Source: Fomitopsis serialis (lineage: Eukaryota > Basidiomycota > Agaricomycetes > Polyporales > Fomitopsidaceae). Taken from it: 50,381 nt of DNA. Below are positions 11,959-22,612 of this stretch, piece after piece. The stretch is taken from assembly GCF_022376445.1 (NCBI RefSeq), contig NW_025955248.1, positions 1-50,381 of the forward strand, read 5' to 3'. Numbering within the stretch: the stretch's first letter is position 1; each line of letters begins with the position of its first letter. The position numbers and the translations under genes are program-made. The notes under the pieces are model-generated. The model was given only the letters and a program-made list of their open reading frames with translations, did not search any database and had not been told where the DNA came from.

Positions 11959-13319
11959 GTCGATAGGCTCGGAGGGGTTGCCAGCTACGCGAGACCGGCT
12001 ATACCGGTGTGCGACGGTTGTGTCAGAGTGAGTTGGACTGGGACCGGAGTACAGTGGACCACAAATAGGGTGCGAGAGAACCTCGAAAGCTTCGGGCCTC
12101 AGCTGGCCTCAAGCTCAAGGTTCTATATCCTCAGGCCGCAAGCACACGTGAACATGGTGCGGCCGGGGCGCGGGAATGGTCGCGGGACCAAATGCGCTAC
12201 TTAGTAATGGGAAGCCGGTACGAACTAGCTGACAAGAGAGAATATACGAGCGAATCACATGTGCCATAGAGAGCGACATGCAGTGGAGGCTAGCGGGTGA
12301 GACGACAACTCGTGGTGGACGGCAAGGAGCAAGATGCGCGCTCCGAGTCGCCCGTGGGGCGTCCGAGCTGCCAGTGACGCCGCCACCACCGATGGCTCGC
12401 CGTAATTTCAGAATAAGACATTCCCAGCTACTTATTTGCACAACGCGGGACACTCCAGCGCGATCGTTCGTACGGCCGAAGGAGCCCTGCGAGCTCCCTT
12501 GACAGGTAGCACGCACGAGTCGGACGTCTCAAGTACTGCTTCCGCCCCAGCCGTCGCGGACGTAGGTCCCAAGTACTGGAGTACTATGTACCGCCCCAAC
12601 GTTGGTCCTACATAACGTTAAATATGGTATGTATACAGGCTCTGAGTCTGGCTGTTTATGCGCACTCGTCCAGAGGATGACTAGGACTGATGATATGCAA
12701 ATAACGGAGCTGTCAGACGCGTTCGACGCTAAGTCAGCGCCGCGGCTGTGAAAACCTAAAAGCTTAAGTGACAGTCACCCTCGAAGCTCAAAAAGTAGCA
12801 TCGGTACAGAACAAGTGCAGAATGGTGCACTTGATGCCGTCGCAGTGTGGTCGGGAGATACAATCTGCCAGGCGCGTTCAATACATCTGCGCAATAACAG
12901 TCAACACTAGAAGAATCGTAGGCAATAAATACGTTCGTGACATGACTCAGTATTACGGGCGCAGGTTCCATACAGTACAGACACTTGGGTCATTGCGAGA
13001 AGCCGCACTGCAACACCGCGTCCGGTGTTGCAATGAGGTTCCTCTAACCCCGAGTCAGGATAAAAGGACGAAACAGAGTATTCAAATCGTGATGAGACAT
13101 AACCCAAAAAGAAACATAGAGTACAAGCCAAAAGAAGATCCCAAGACGAATAGATATGGATAAGGATAGGTTGCAGGATTTGCAGGACGACGAGTGTACG
13201 ACTCGGAGTTGACGAATCTGGCTACTCAGGACCGTCAGCGGAGCGAGAACACCGAAGCTTGTACAGGACGAACCTTGGTATGTAACGACACCAGATACGC
13301 GTGCGACAAGACTGAACAT
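11959..13319. other. Spacer between F-box A and membrane protein A
   Basis: About 1.36 kb. The half nearest 13319 is the 3' flank of membrane protein A and matches the right arm (shared GCTGACGGTCCTGAGTAGCC and TACACTCGTCGTCCTGCAA on the minus strand). A conserved hairpin is at 13009-13032. The half nearest F-box A would be its promoter. No extra gene seen. Confidence 0.55.
13009..13032. other. Conserved hairpin downstream of membrane protein A
   Basis: TGCAACACCG, loop CGTC, CGGTGTTGCA: a perfect 10-base-pair stem with a four-base loop. It lies 288 bases past the stop of membrane protein A. The same element and about 10 flanking bases on each side recur in the right arm at 23950-23973, at nearly the same distance from the stop (272). 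There two stem positions have changed. Confidence 0.7.
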
Positions 13320-14376
13320 TCAACCAGGAGGGCTAGCAGGAGGTTCACCAGGGATCGAACCGCGACCAGAAGTAGAGGAAATGCCGACGTGCACTTCTTC
13401 AACAGGAGGTCGCTCCGCGATGTGATGAACCGCTTGGGATGCCGCAGCTGGCATAGTTGCGCTTGCAGGATTTGATGACGAACAAGGATGAGACGCGTTG
13501 CCCACAGAATACGTAGAGTCGGGAGACGCCAGACCAGCTTCGAGATCGTCGTACTTGCGCCAGAACTCGGTGTCGTCTGAGGAAGCCTGGGAAGAGACGA
13601 GCCGCCAGTTCGGCATAGACTTGACGGAGTAGCGAGGGGGCGCCAGGCATGCGCCGAGAACCAAGACCGACAGGAAGAGACCGGCAGCCATCAAAGGAAC
13701 GAGATCCACCATATTGACCGCCGGAGCTAGGCTAGCTTCAGCCGAATCAAGAGGCGAGGCGGCCATGGATGTTGCGTTAGACAGAGAAGCGGCAGGGCTT
13801 GCAAGTTCCCCGACAACAGTAGATACCATGATGGGCACCGTGATCGACGTCGACCAGACGTAGACGGGAGGCAGCTCCAAGTTGTCTGAGAGCAGGAAGT
13901 CGACCGAAGGACGAGTTGGCACCATGGTGGGGCGAACGAGGCCGTCGAGTGACGACGTCTGCGTCGGGTTGAAGTCGAGCGATGAGCAAAGACCACCGGG
14001 ATAGCCGCAGCCAGACTGGATGAGACGAACGAAGTCCGGGTCCGGAGGAGGTTCAAGGCCGTAACATAGGCGAGCCGGAGGCAGGCTGCACAGTCGGGTG
14101 AGAGTCATAAGTCAACGGCGGCGTCGTAGAACATGCAACATACCCATGAGCAACGAAGAGCGTGTTCAGCGAACGCTTGACCACCCGCTGGTAGTGACCC
14201 ATGTTCCGCGAGTATTCCAGCATCAACATACTGCCACAAGTCGAGCAGTCCAGCGAGCGTGTACACTCGCGCAGGATGAGAAGAGTCCCCGGAGCGGCGA
14301 GCGGGACCGAGGCGATGAGGGCGAGGGCGCCGATGAGAGCCGCGGCACCCTGGACGACGAAGGCGAATATCAACAT
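13320..14376 (-). CDS. Two-helix membrane protein A (left arm)
   Basis: Exons 14376-14144 and 14085-13320, intron 58 bases, 332 residues. An N-terminal hydrophobic helix (FAFVVQGAAALIGALALIA) is followed by LDCSTCGSMLMLEYSRNM. The middle has an extracellular-type Ser/Thr/Pro-rich region, then a second helix, VPLMAAGLFLSVLVLGACLA, and a tail with RYSVKSMPNWRLVSS and EFWRKYDDLEAGL. This suggests a lumen or surface loop between two membrane spans, with a cytoplasmic tail. Right-arm partner at 22613 has about four in five residues identical and identical exon 1 length (233 bases) and intron position. I do not recognise the family. An E-box and an inverted CCAAT box lie upstream. Confidence 0.8.
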
Positions 14377-14395
14377 GGTGTATGCAAGATATCAA

Positions 14396-14400
14396 CCAAT
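14396..14400 (-). promoter_or_regulatory. Inverted CCAAT box, membrane protein A
   Basis: Reads ATTGG on the gene strand, about 20 bases before the ATG. The right arm has ATTGG at the same spacing (22589-22593). Being that close to the ATG, it may sit in the leader; conservation of spacing is the only support for function. Confidence 0.4.
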
Positions 14401-14538
14401 AAGGCGACGTATATCACAAGAAGGCAGAGACAGATGGAGATGGTTCAGGTTCAAGAATGAGTGAACGGAACGGAACGCGAACGGCGCTTTTTGAAGACGG
14501 GCGCTTCTGGTTGACAGGTTTGGCGCGTTCAACAACGT

Positions 14539-14544
14539 CACGTG
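14539..14544. promoter_or_regulatory. CACGTG E-box, membrane protein A
   Basis: Palindromic CACGTG about 163 bases before the ATG, in a conserved block (GTTGTTGAACGCGCC on the gene strand). The right arm has the same hexamer 165 bases before its ATG. Such sites are bound by bHLH and bZIP regulators in fungi. Confidence 0.5.
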
Positions 14545-16355
14545 AACGCGACGCGACGCGTTGATGCTAAGCGCTCAACGGACGGAGGCTCCACAATTCG
14601 TTCCCCATCCTCCCTATGTTCTTACGTCCGGGAAACTCTGATGCGGAACACTCGTCGACGATGCCGTATACGTATACAGTATAAACTACTCTGCATGCTC
14701 AGTCAGCATGATCTCACGGGCAGAAATGGTAAGGCATGATCCGTTCAAATGCCAGTGTACTTACCCCGGGCCAGTAGATGGTGCAGGTAGGTGCGCATCC
14801 GACTCACTGGCCGAAAACCCCGCGTTGTTTACATCTTTCTTTCCGATTTTAGGATGGTCGCTTGCCGGGTTTACTTGTCGTCAATGATCATTGAACATGA
14901 TCCTGGGCCGGCTTTAAAGCTGCCCTCTCCGCCCGACAAGCTGCGTAACCGCGCAGACTCAGCGTCGCGGCATGGAAACAGAAATCACCGCTGCTGCCCG
15001 GGTACCTGGGTGAGTCGTTGTCCTCGAACGATACCCACAAGCAGCACACTCCGAGTCGGCGCTCACATCTACTAGAGTAGAGCTCAGCTCCTCCTTGCAG
15101 CGTACGCGGCGCTACGACCTACGCCGCACACGGCTGCGACTCGCCATTCGGAAGTCCACCGAACAACAGCGTTACCCGGGCCCCAAGCTCGGACGGACCC
15201 TCGCGTCGGTCACGCTACTACACAGTCCCTACCCGTGGCCCGAGGACGCCCCCGGAGCGCGCCCGACTTGGACAGCCGCCAGGGTGGTCTCACTTCTCTA
15301 TGTAGGGAGCTACGAAACGGCTCTGAAGGCGAGCGCGTGCCGGACAGGCGACGTAATTCCGGTGTCCAAGTTCAAGGTAATATCATAGAAGTCCCCTGCC
15401 TGCGCCAGCGGTAGAGACGTCCAAGACGGATATCCTCGCCGCGAGTGGGTGAGCTGCATCGACCCCGCTCATTAGCTGTGCAAGTATGGAATCAGACGCA
15501 CACAGCTCTTACGCACGGTTGACCGCTTGTGGTAGTACTTCCGAATACTCACAGGCCACCGTTCCGCGAGCATCGACGTCGTACGACTCTGTCTTGCATA
15601 CGTGGCCGTAGCGCGCCGCCAGGCTCTTTGACCTCCGTGTGGTAGGGTGCGGCACCGGCTTCTCTGGCAATATGTAAGCCAGAGCGCGGCCGAGCTGCGG
15701 TGCGTCGCATGTAAATGATGAGCATCATCCGCCAGCGAGAAGAAGTCGACGAGGCCCAGTCCTCGCATCCGTGCTACATCCTAGTATTAGTGTTTCTCAC
15801 CGTGGGCTCGGGAACTTGAAAGCGGATCACATATATTCCAATAGCAACTGCAACCACGCAAGCTGAACAATTATATCACCAGTGGCAGAGGCCGTCCCAC
15901 ACCTTCGAACATATAGACAGTACGACACGTGTATATCGACATGCTACATGAATTAAACGCGTATACGACTCGGTAGCATGACGGACTACGTGAGTCTACG
16001 TCCATGCATGTATAGTTCTAAGTTCAGGCTCGCGGTCAAACAAAGTAAGGAACGGCAGCGTCTCCACTCGACGCAGAAAGTCCGTCGACACGTTTTGGAC
16101 TAGGTACAGGCAAACCGGGGAACCAGAAAGTGGCACAACTCTCGCCGCGGTATCAGGACGCGCGTCCTCGACGACACGCCGTCCGGGAGGAGACCCCGCG
16201 ACGCGGGAAACGATTAGAAACGAGGATGGTTGGATAACGCAGACGGGAGACGGACTGCCAGCCCATCGGTGAGTGCATGCACGGAGATGCGAAGTACCGT
16301 GGCCACGTACAATCGACAAGGTTCGGCCATACGGGGTGGACGGGAGACGCCCCGC
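14545..16355. other. Spacer, membrane protein A to hydrophobin 1
   Basis: Duplicated-arm similarity to the right arm fades soon after 14570. Beyond this only short, unconvincing frames are seen across about 1.8 kb. Confidence 0.45.
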
Positions 16356-16992
16356 TCACGAGGAGACGCCGATCGGGACGCAGCCGATGTTGATGAGGCC
16401 GTCTGGGGCAAAGGTGCCGTTAGCATGCTACAGCAGAGAGAACGTTCGACGGCCGACGCACTGTAGGTGTTGTTCTCGCAGCACAGCACGCTCGCAGAGC
16501 TGCACGCGCACGCATCAGCACACACCCCAAAAGAACAATCCGTGGCAACACTGACCAAGAAGCCCCGGCGGCGAGCGAGGAGCACCCCACGCCGACCTCG
16601 TTCAACAGGTCGCTGACATCAATACCAAGTATTCCCATGAGGGTGCTGGTGCCGTTGCTGAGGTTATTCGCGGACTCGACGGTGTTGCAGCAGGAGACAG
16701 GGCCGGCGTTGCACGAGCCGGAGACGGCGGTGGAGGCCGGCTGCGCGGCAGAGCTGGAGCTCGAGGACGGCTCCCAGGTGTCGGTGGACGTGGTGGTGGG
16801 CCACGTGTCGGTGGACGTGGAGGTGGGCTCCCAGGTGTCAGTGGAGGTGGTGGTAGGCCAGGTGCCACTGGACGTGGTGGTGGGCTCCCAGGCGGAGCTG
16901 GAGCTCGCGGGGTTGCAAGGCGGGGCGGCGGGGGCGGCGAGGACCGCGATGGCGGAGACCACGGCGACGAAGACGGCGAGCTTGAACTGCAT
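16356..16992 (-). CDS. Class I hydrophobin 1, Thr/Ser repeat insert
   Basis: Exons 16992-16556, 16499-16462 and 16402-16356, 173 residues. Hydrophobins are secreted amphipaths that coat aerial hyphae, fruit bodies and spores. A signal peptide (MQFKLAVFVAVVSAIAVLAA) is followed by a low-complexity insert of about 70 residues built of TWEPTSTSTDTWPTTTST-like units. The eight-Cys core then follows: C-x6-CC (SCNAGPVSCC), long loop, GCSSL, C-x5-CC (CSASVLCCENN), and IGC before the end. Two Cys codons depend on splicing. The spacing of the last part and the length of the first loop fit class I. Its core is closest to hydrophobin 3 of the opposite arm (shared TVESANNLS/SVESANNLS, DLLN, VGVGCSSL). 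The insert is unusual and could be O-glycosylated. Confidence 0.93.
16771..16905 (-). repeat. Imperfect tandem repeat inside hydrophobin 1
   Basis: Units near GGCTCCCAGGTGTCGGTGGA and GGCCACGTGTCGGTGGACGT alternate on the plus strand, about 33 bases each. They encode Trp-Glu/Pro followed by Thr/Ser runs, so variation in unit number would stay close to frame. Confidence 0.75.
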
Positions 16993-17117
16993 GGCGAATG
17001 GATCGAGCGAAAACGAGGGTAGAGCCTAAGGAGAGCAGGCGACGGAGGGAGCGAATAGATGCCGGAGGGCGGAAGAGTCGATGCGGGGAGCGACTTGGGG
17101 TGAGATGGATCAGGAGA

Positions 17118-17128
17118 GCGGTATTTAT
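17118..17128 (-). promoter_or_regulatory. TATA-like element of hydrophobin 1
   Basis: ATAAATACCGC on the minus strand, about 130 bases before the ATG. The identical 11-mer lies about 140 bases before the hydrophobin 3 ATG in the other arm. Confidence 0.6.
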
Positions 17129-19497
17129 GTGGGAGGGCGGAGGCGACTTTGCGTGGATCATGGCGCGGGGCCGGTTGGAGGTGGACGCGATTAGTTCTCC
17201 GCGGGATGGGCAGGCGGGCGGGGTGGAGGCGATCGGACGTATGTACCAGAGACATGACAGTGCGTGATTGGCCCGGCGACGGCGATGGCCTCCCGAGAGC
17301 ACGGCGCTGCGATTGCGTCGGCAGCGCAGGGGGCGGCGCGCAGGCGCAGCCCCACGCGGTGGACGGAAGCTGCTTGATTAAAGACCATACATGCATGGGA
17401 GACGTGACAGTCCTCGGGGAGCATGACACCTGAGCATTTAATCGAGGGACGAACGCGTCCACTTCGACGTCTGGTCAGAAGGCCCTGGACCCTCTGACGA
17501 GTCGACCCGTGCTGCGCAGCGATGAGAGAGAGCATACCTTGCATACTCCAAGAGCGCATCTGAACATACGCACAGGGGATGGGATGTTGCGTAGGTCGTA
17601 TATCAATTTCATTTTGCACGTTCTGAGCGATCCAGCTGAGCTCAACCTCGGGAAGAAGCACCAGAGACCCTATCCGAGAAGAGTTCTCAACGTTGATGCC
17701 TACAGTGCATTTAACGTAAGAAACCCTTCGTAGACGGCGTCTCCAGCACAGAATTTGACCGCTTCCGAACTGTGTGACACGACAGCTGGCATGCTCGTCC
17801 GAGTCGACGCTCGTTGCAGACGTCGGAGAGAAGCATCCCAGAACTTCCCCAAGAGGCAATAATGATAATAGAGTGTACCAGACGCCACGTTCCGAAGCAC
17901 AAAGAGGGTCGTGTCAGCATAGGCCCTGCGCAAGTTAGTGGAGAGTGCAAAGTCTCGTTCGACGACGTGCGTCACCGCGACCGATCTGGCCCTCCTCGAT
18001 CGCGCTTCCGATCAATGTGCTGCATTTGGAAGGTCTGGTAGTCATCAACCACACCCACTTCGGTTCAACACTTTGAAGCAATCTCGGACATCCGCGGTCG
18101 ATAACTTGCTTTCATTTTCACTCTCATGCACGTGGCCAGCGTTGATGAGGCTCCCTGTGCGCTCCTGCAATTCGTTCCTCCAACTCAAGGTCGGGCAGGA
18201 AGTCAACTACGACAAGGGACGACTGCCAGCATCGAGCCGTCGGTTGTACATGCGGGTCCAGGCAGATCCAGTCGTCGTGCATCAGACGATGATGGTACTA
18301 GCCTGCAGTGTCGCACCAGGTCCTGGTCCGCACCAGCCTTACGTAGCCTCGCGTTTCCAAAGCCAATAATGCCATCACGGGGTCCCGTCGGATGCGGCGA
18401 GTGCGCGCGAAGCATGTCTGACGCCGCTCCTACAACCTTTCTGCGTCTAACCAAGAAGAGCCGGCAAGCCCCGCCTTACCGTCCTTCGACCGCACCTCGT
18501 CTTCGGGGACGTCCGAGGTAGATTAGGCAAGATGATCGCCGGGACCGTCGTGGCGTACGTCGCCCCTTTGAGCTTGCCACGGATCGAGCGAAGAACGTCC
18601 AGCCGCCGTCGGCCACTCGCCATCACACGCCCTTCCCGAGAAGCGCGGAGACCCACCACAGAGAGCATCCGCGGGAGATCGTCAGGGGACGCCATCATCT
18701 GCATAGCCTTAACTGCTGACGGCCACCAGTAAATACTGCGATCCGTCGGCGAATCGCGGTACACGGCACAGGAGGATTAGTCCTGAACCGGCCCGTCCGG
18801 AATAGGTCCTCGACGGTCTCTGCTTTCTGGACCCGACGCCGGAATCCAGGACGCCGTGGCCACGCTGGGAGCGAGTCGCACCCGCAGTGCATTGTTCACG
18901 TTCTTCGTCACCGACGCCCCGCGCCCCGCGACTGAGTGCGCCGAGTCCGAGCGCGGGCTCCCGACGCGTGTTGTACGCGGTGGACACTGGGGAGCGGCCA
19001 GCAATATCTGCAGCAGGGAGGTGGGCCGATTCGTTTCCTCGATGTCTGTGCGCGAAGCTCTCTGGCTGTTGGGACGTGACGCGTGGCGCGTGAAGACGGG
19101 CAGAGGTGCGCTCCCTCCCCTCCGTGCGCGTGAAGGACCACAGATCGCACTCACCTCTCGCCTTGCCTCCAAGTCCTGACGTTCCGCAGATAGCGCTGCA
19201 CCGCGCAAACGTACGAGGTCCCCTCCACAAGAGCGACACCGCACAGAGTACCCGATCGAGTGGACCGCATCTTCCGCTGCCAGTGCGCAGCAGGGCCTTA
19301 GATGTCCCCGCGTCCGCGGGGGCCGTCAACTCAGAGGCCAAAGCATGGCATCGTGACACGGACGACGACTCGAATGTGAAGAGCGCCGCAGAGACCCAGC
19401 GATGTGACGTCGGGAACGCGCCCCCGACACTCGCAGACAGCTATGGCGTCCTCGAAGCCAACGGCCCCAACACCGCCGGGGCGCGACGGTCGCGAGG

Positions 19498-19503
19498 TAT
19501 AAG
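19498..19503 (+). promoter_or_regulatory. TATA box of hydrophobin 2
   Basis: TATAAG about 85 bases before the ATG at 19587, a normal distance for a strongly expressed hydrophobin gene. Confidence 0.5.
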
Positions 19504-19586
19504 AAGGCGCATTCCTCCCCCTCGCCTCGCTCCACCCCGCCCTGCCTCAGACCCATCCACGCGACCCCTCAGCCTCCCCCGCCACG

Positions 19587-20053
19587 ATGTTCGCAAAGCT
19601 CCAGTTCGTCCTCTCCCTCCTCGCGCTCTCCAGCGCCGTTCTCGCAATCCCGCAGTCCAGCTCCAGCTCGAGCCAGTGCGACACGGGCCCCGTCCTGTGC
19701 TGCAACAGCGTCACGCCCGCGAACAGCGTCGACGCGTCGACGAGCGACCTCCTCGCCTCGCTCGGCATCTACACCGACGACGCGCTCAACGACATCGCGA
19801 CGGGGTGCTCGCCGCTCGTCGGCGGGGACGGCTGGTGAGTGCCTCCTTATTGCTTTGCGATTGCGATGGGTAGCGCGGGCTGATTCGGTGTGCGTGCAGT
19901 GAAGCAACCCCGGTGTGCTGCGAGAACGACGAATTCAGTAAGCGGACAGAGCGTGCTTGCGTACCTCTTGCGATTGGCGTTGACGGCCTTGTGTTTTCAG
20001 CCGGCGTGGTCCCAATCAACTACGGCTGCGCGCCGTTCAACATCAACATTTAG
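19587..20053 (+). CDS. Class I hydrophobin 2
   Basis: Exons 19587-19834, 19900-19937 and 20001-20053, 112 residues. Signal peptide MFAKLQFVLSLLALSSAVLA, then a short Ser run. The eight-Cys pattern is QCDTGPVLCC, a loop to ATGCSPL, CEATPVCCEND, and YGCAPFNINI at the end. The second exon is 38 bases, exactly as in hydrophobins 1 and 3, and the first intron again splits a Cys codon. It forms a rodlet-type surface coat by family inference. Among the three it is the outlier in loop sequence (NSVTPANSVDAS), so it probably predates the split of 1 and 3. It lies near the centre of the palindrome, in the orientation of the right arm. Confidence 0.93.
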
Positions 20054-21034
20054 ATGCGGTCCCTCCACGCTCCTTTGACGCATATACCTTGTTATCCGTG
20101 AGTGCGACGACGTCCACGCTACGAATACGTTGTGTGCTGATGGTTCATCTGCAGGTACCAGCTACCGCCCGCCGATACCTGTTTGTTCTCCGTCGCAGTG
20201 ATGATTCGAAAGTAATGATGTAACAATGAACGATCAGTTGTGTGTTTACCTGCAGGATGTTCAGTTACATGCAATACACGTGGTGTAACAATCATGCCCG
20301 CAACTTGGATACTGTAGATATGTCAATTGCAGAGACCACGGGCCCTCGCAGTACGGATGGGCCCCTATGCACCTTCGCAAAGAATGGCGCTTCGTCCCAG
20401 CGGTTTGCAGTATCGCATCGTATGTGTTGAGGTCATGGCGTGACCAGATGCGGCCGACAGCGAATGACACTCGCGAAGCCGAGTCGCGTCCGGATGAGTG
20501 GCGTGCGCCTCCGATATGGACCCTACGGAGTGCGGGGGCTGAGTAGGAACATTGAACCTCGCATTTCGAAGTTGCACCCTAGTAGGGTTGATTGCATCAA
20601 GTGCTGGGATCCGAGTCGGAAGTACGAGAAGAACGCATCAATGCTGAACTCCTGTCAAATTCTGTAGAGAAGAGTGACGCTGGAGTGACGGCACCGTCTC
20701 ACGGTTGGGCATCTTCGGTTCGCGGAATGTCTGGAGCGGCGACTTGGTATGGTCCTTGTCCAAAACGGAGCTGGCGCCGAGTTGCGGGTGCCACAGACAC
20801 GACTGCGTCCCAGCCATGTTCGGTGTACGCCACGGTGGCTTGCTTGGTCGTACCAGAGAAGGAATTCGAGATGCGGCACGGCGCGGGTGCGAAGATAAAT
20901 ACCGCACGGGCGAGCTATAGGAGCCCTCAGGTCACTCGTCAGAGTTGTCTACCCATCCGAACGCACCAGTACTCACCGCCCTCCGGCACCCACCTTCGTT
21001 CACCCACACCCGTCGCTCTTTCACAAGCACCGCC
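20054..21034. other. Spacer, hydrophobin 2 to hydrophobin 3
   Basis: About 980 bases: 3' flank of hydrophobin 2 and promoter of hydrophobin 3, with a TATA-like element near 20894-20904. No gene seen. Confidence 0.5.
20894..20904 (+). promoter_or_regulatory. TATA-like element of hydrophobin 3
   Basis: ATAAATACCGC, identical to the element before hydrophobin 1, about 140 bases before the ATG. Confidence 0.6.
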
Positions 21035-21528
21035 ATGCAGTTCATCCTCACCTTCATCTCGGCCCTCTTCGCCGCGCTCTTCGCCGTGGCCGCCCCCACC
21101 AACATCGGCGCCAACCTCAACGCGCGCGCAGGCCTCGCCGTGCGCGACGGCAGCTCGAGCTGCAGCGCCGGCCCTGTTCTCTGCTGCGACAGCGTTGAGT
21201 CTGCGAACAACCTCAGCAGCAACACCACCTCCACGCTCGGGGCTCTCGGGATCAGTGTCGGCGACCTGTTGAATGACATCGGTGTGGGGTGCTCGTCCCT
21301 CTCCGGCGGTGCGGATTGGTAAGTCCCGGGGCTGGTTCGATGCATGCGGTGTGGCTGATGGGCGTGCGGACGTGTGTAGCCCGACGAAGACGCTCTGCTG
21401 CGAGGATAACACCTTCAGTGAGTGCCTGGAAGACGTGTTGACGTTGAGGAGGGTTACTTACGTGGGCGTGTGTTGTTGCAGGTGGCCTCGTCTCCCTTGG
21501 CTGTTCCGACGTCGGCGCTGGCCTGTGA
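21035..21528 (+). CDS. Class I hydrophobin 3 (right arm)
   Basis: Exons 21035-21318, 21380-21417 and 21482-21528, 122 residues. Signal peptide MQFILTFISALFAALFAVAA, then a spacer of about 20 residues. The Cys pattern is SCSAGPVLCC, loop DSVESANNLSSNTTS, VGCSSLSGGAD, CPTKTLCCEDN, and LGCSDVGAGL at the end. Closest relative in the window is hydrophobin 1, which has a 70-residue repeat where this one has a plain spacer; exon 2 and exon 3 lengths (38 and 47 bases) are identical in the two. It precedes membrane protein B and F-box B on the same strand, mirroring the left arm. Confidence 0.93.
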
Positions 21529-22442
21529 GCAATCCGCTCGCAGGACGGGCCGTGACTGCTGTGCTCGCATCTGGCCCTCCATGCTCAGTACGTACCTTCG
21601 TGGTTCATATCAAGTCCGCCTGTTGATCCCGACTTGTTAGGCCATCTGGACTCTGCTCCACGCCTTTGCTCTGTCTTTTTGCGACTCTTGCTACCGGAGC
21701 TGTTATGTGGTTCATCTCTCGGTACCTGTGTAGCCTTGCGTCCCACCGTGTTAGGTCGATCTACGCATACCTGTTCAAATTGACTTGCCGGCAACGGATG
21801 GATGATTTGACATCGGTCGTCTTCGTCGCTGCGCTTGAACAAACCTGACCAGGGGCAGCATGTGCGTTCTCGGCCACGTAAGTCTTGCCTATGCCACGCT
21901 ACGCGAGCTGTCTCGTTCAACGCATGACATGTGTTGTGAGTGCTTGCAGAATTCATCAGAAAAGCTGCATTGCCTGATCTGGATGTGTTCTATGGCGTCG
22001 CTTCTGTTGAGCATAACGAAGATCAGACTGTCGCTCCTTGTCGACCACGACCGTGTCTCTGCGCGACTCATTGGCCTCTGGTTTCCAGACAGCTATTACC
22101 GGAGGAGCTGCTCAGCAAGGCGAGACTTGTGGAATGTGGACTCACCGCCAACAGCCTCCGACTCGAGTCCGAATGGGCCTGCGCGCAGCGCGTGTCTGAC
22201 CAATGATCATTGGTGGTCACTGTCCTGTCGGGTGCGGTACGGCTCGTCTTCTCGGCGCACTCTGGCATGCATATGTTGACGAGGCTTCAACATAGATGCA
22301 TGATACAAGCTCTCGAGTCTTGTGCGGCCTTAAATCGTATGGATGGAACATTGGAAGCATCTGGCACATAATGTACAACGAAGAGTTGGCACCAAGTTGG
22401 CGCCGACAGTACAACGAGCGTCTAAAGGCGTCGCGTCGCGTT

Positions 22443-22448
22443 CACGTG
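22443..22448. promoter_or_regulatory. CACGTG E-box, membrane protein B
   Basis: 165 bases before the ATG at 22613, against 163 in the left arm, in the same sequence context (CGTTCACGTGATGTTGTTGA). Confidence 0.5.
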
Positions 22449-22588
22449 ATGTTGTTGAACGCGCCAAACCTGTCAAACAGAGGCGCCCACAGGTTGAAAA
22501 GGCGCCGTCCACGTCCCGTTCCGTCCACTCATTCTTGAACTCGAACCGCCTCCATCTGCCTCTGCCTTCTTGTGATATACATCGCCTT

Positions 22589-22593
22589 ATTGG
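22589..22593 (+). promoter_or_regulatory. Inverted CCAAT box, membrane protein B
   Basis: ATTGG 20 bases before the ATG, as in the left arm; TTGGTTGATATCTTGCATAC is shared between arms. Confidence 0.4.
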
Positions 22594-22612
22594 TTGATAT
22601 CTTGCATACACC

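Larger units (their letters stand above)
16993..19586. other. Spacer, hydrophobin 1 to hydrophobin 2
   Basis: 2.6 kb between divergent hydrophobin promoters, near the centre of the palindrome. A TATA-like site for hydrophobin 1 is at 17118-17128 and one for hydrophobin 2 at 19498. Many short overlapping frames exist on both strands but none shows a recognisable motif or clean intron structure. Confidence 0.5.
21529..22612. other. Spacer, hydrophobin 3 to membrane protein B
   Basis: About 1.1 kb. The last 200 bases match the left-arm promoter of the membrane gene. The rest has no recognised content. Confidence 0.5.

Noticed and set aside
13345..13365. Sequence like a tRNA B box (GGTTCGATCCC on the minus strand)
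   Set aside because: It lies inside the coding end of membrane protein A and recurs in copy B as codons for RGSIPG; no A box or cloverleaf around it.
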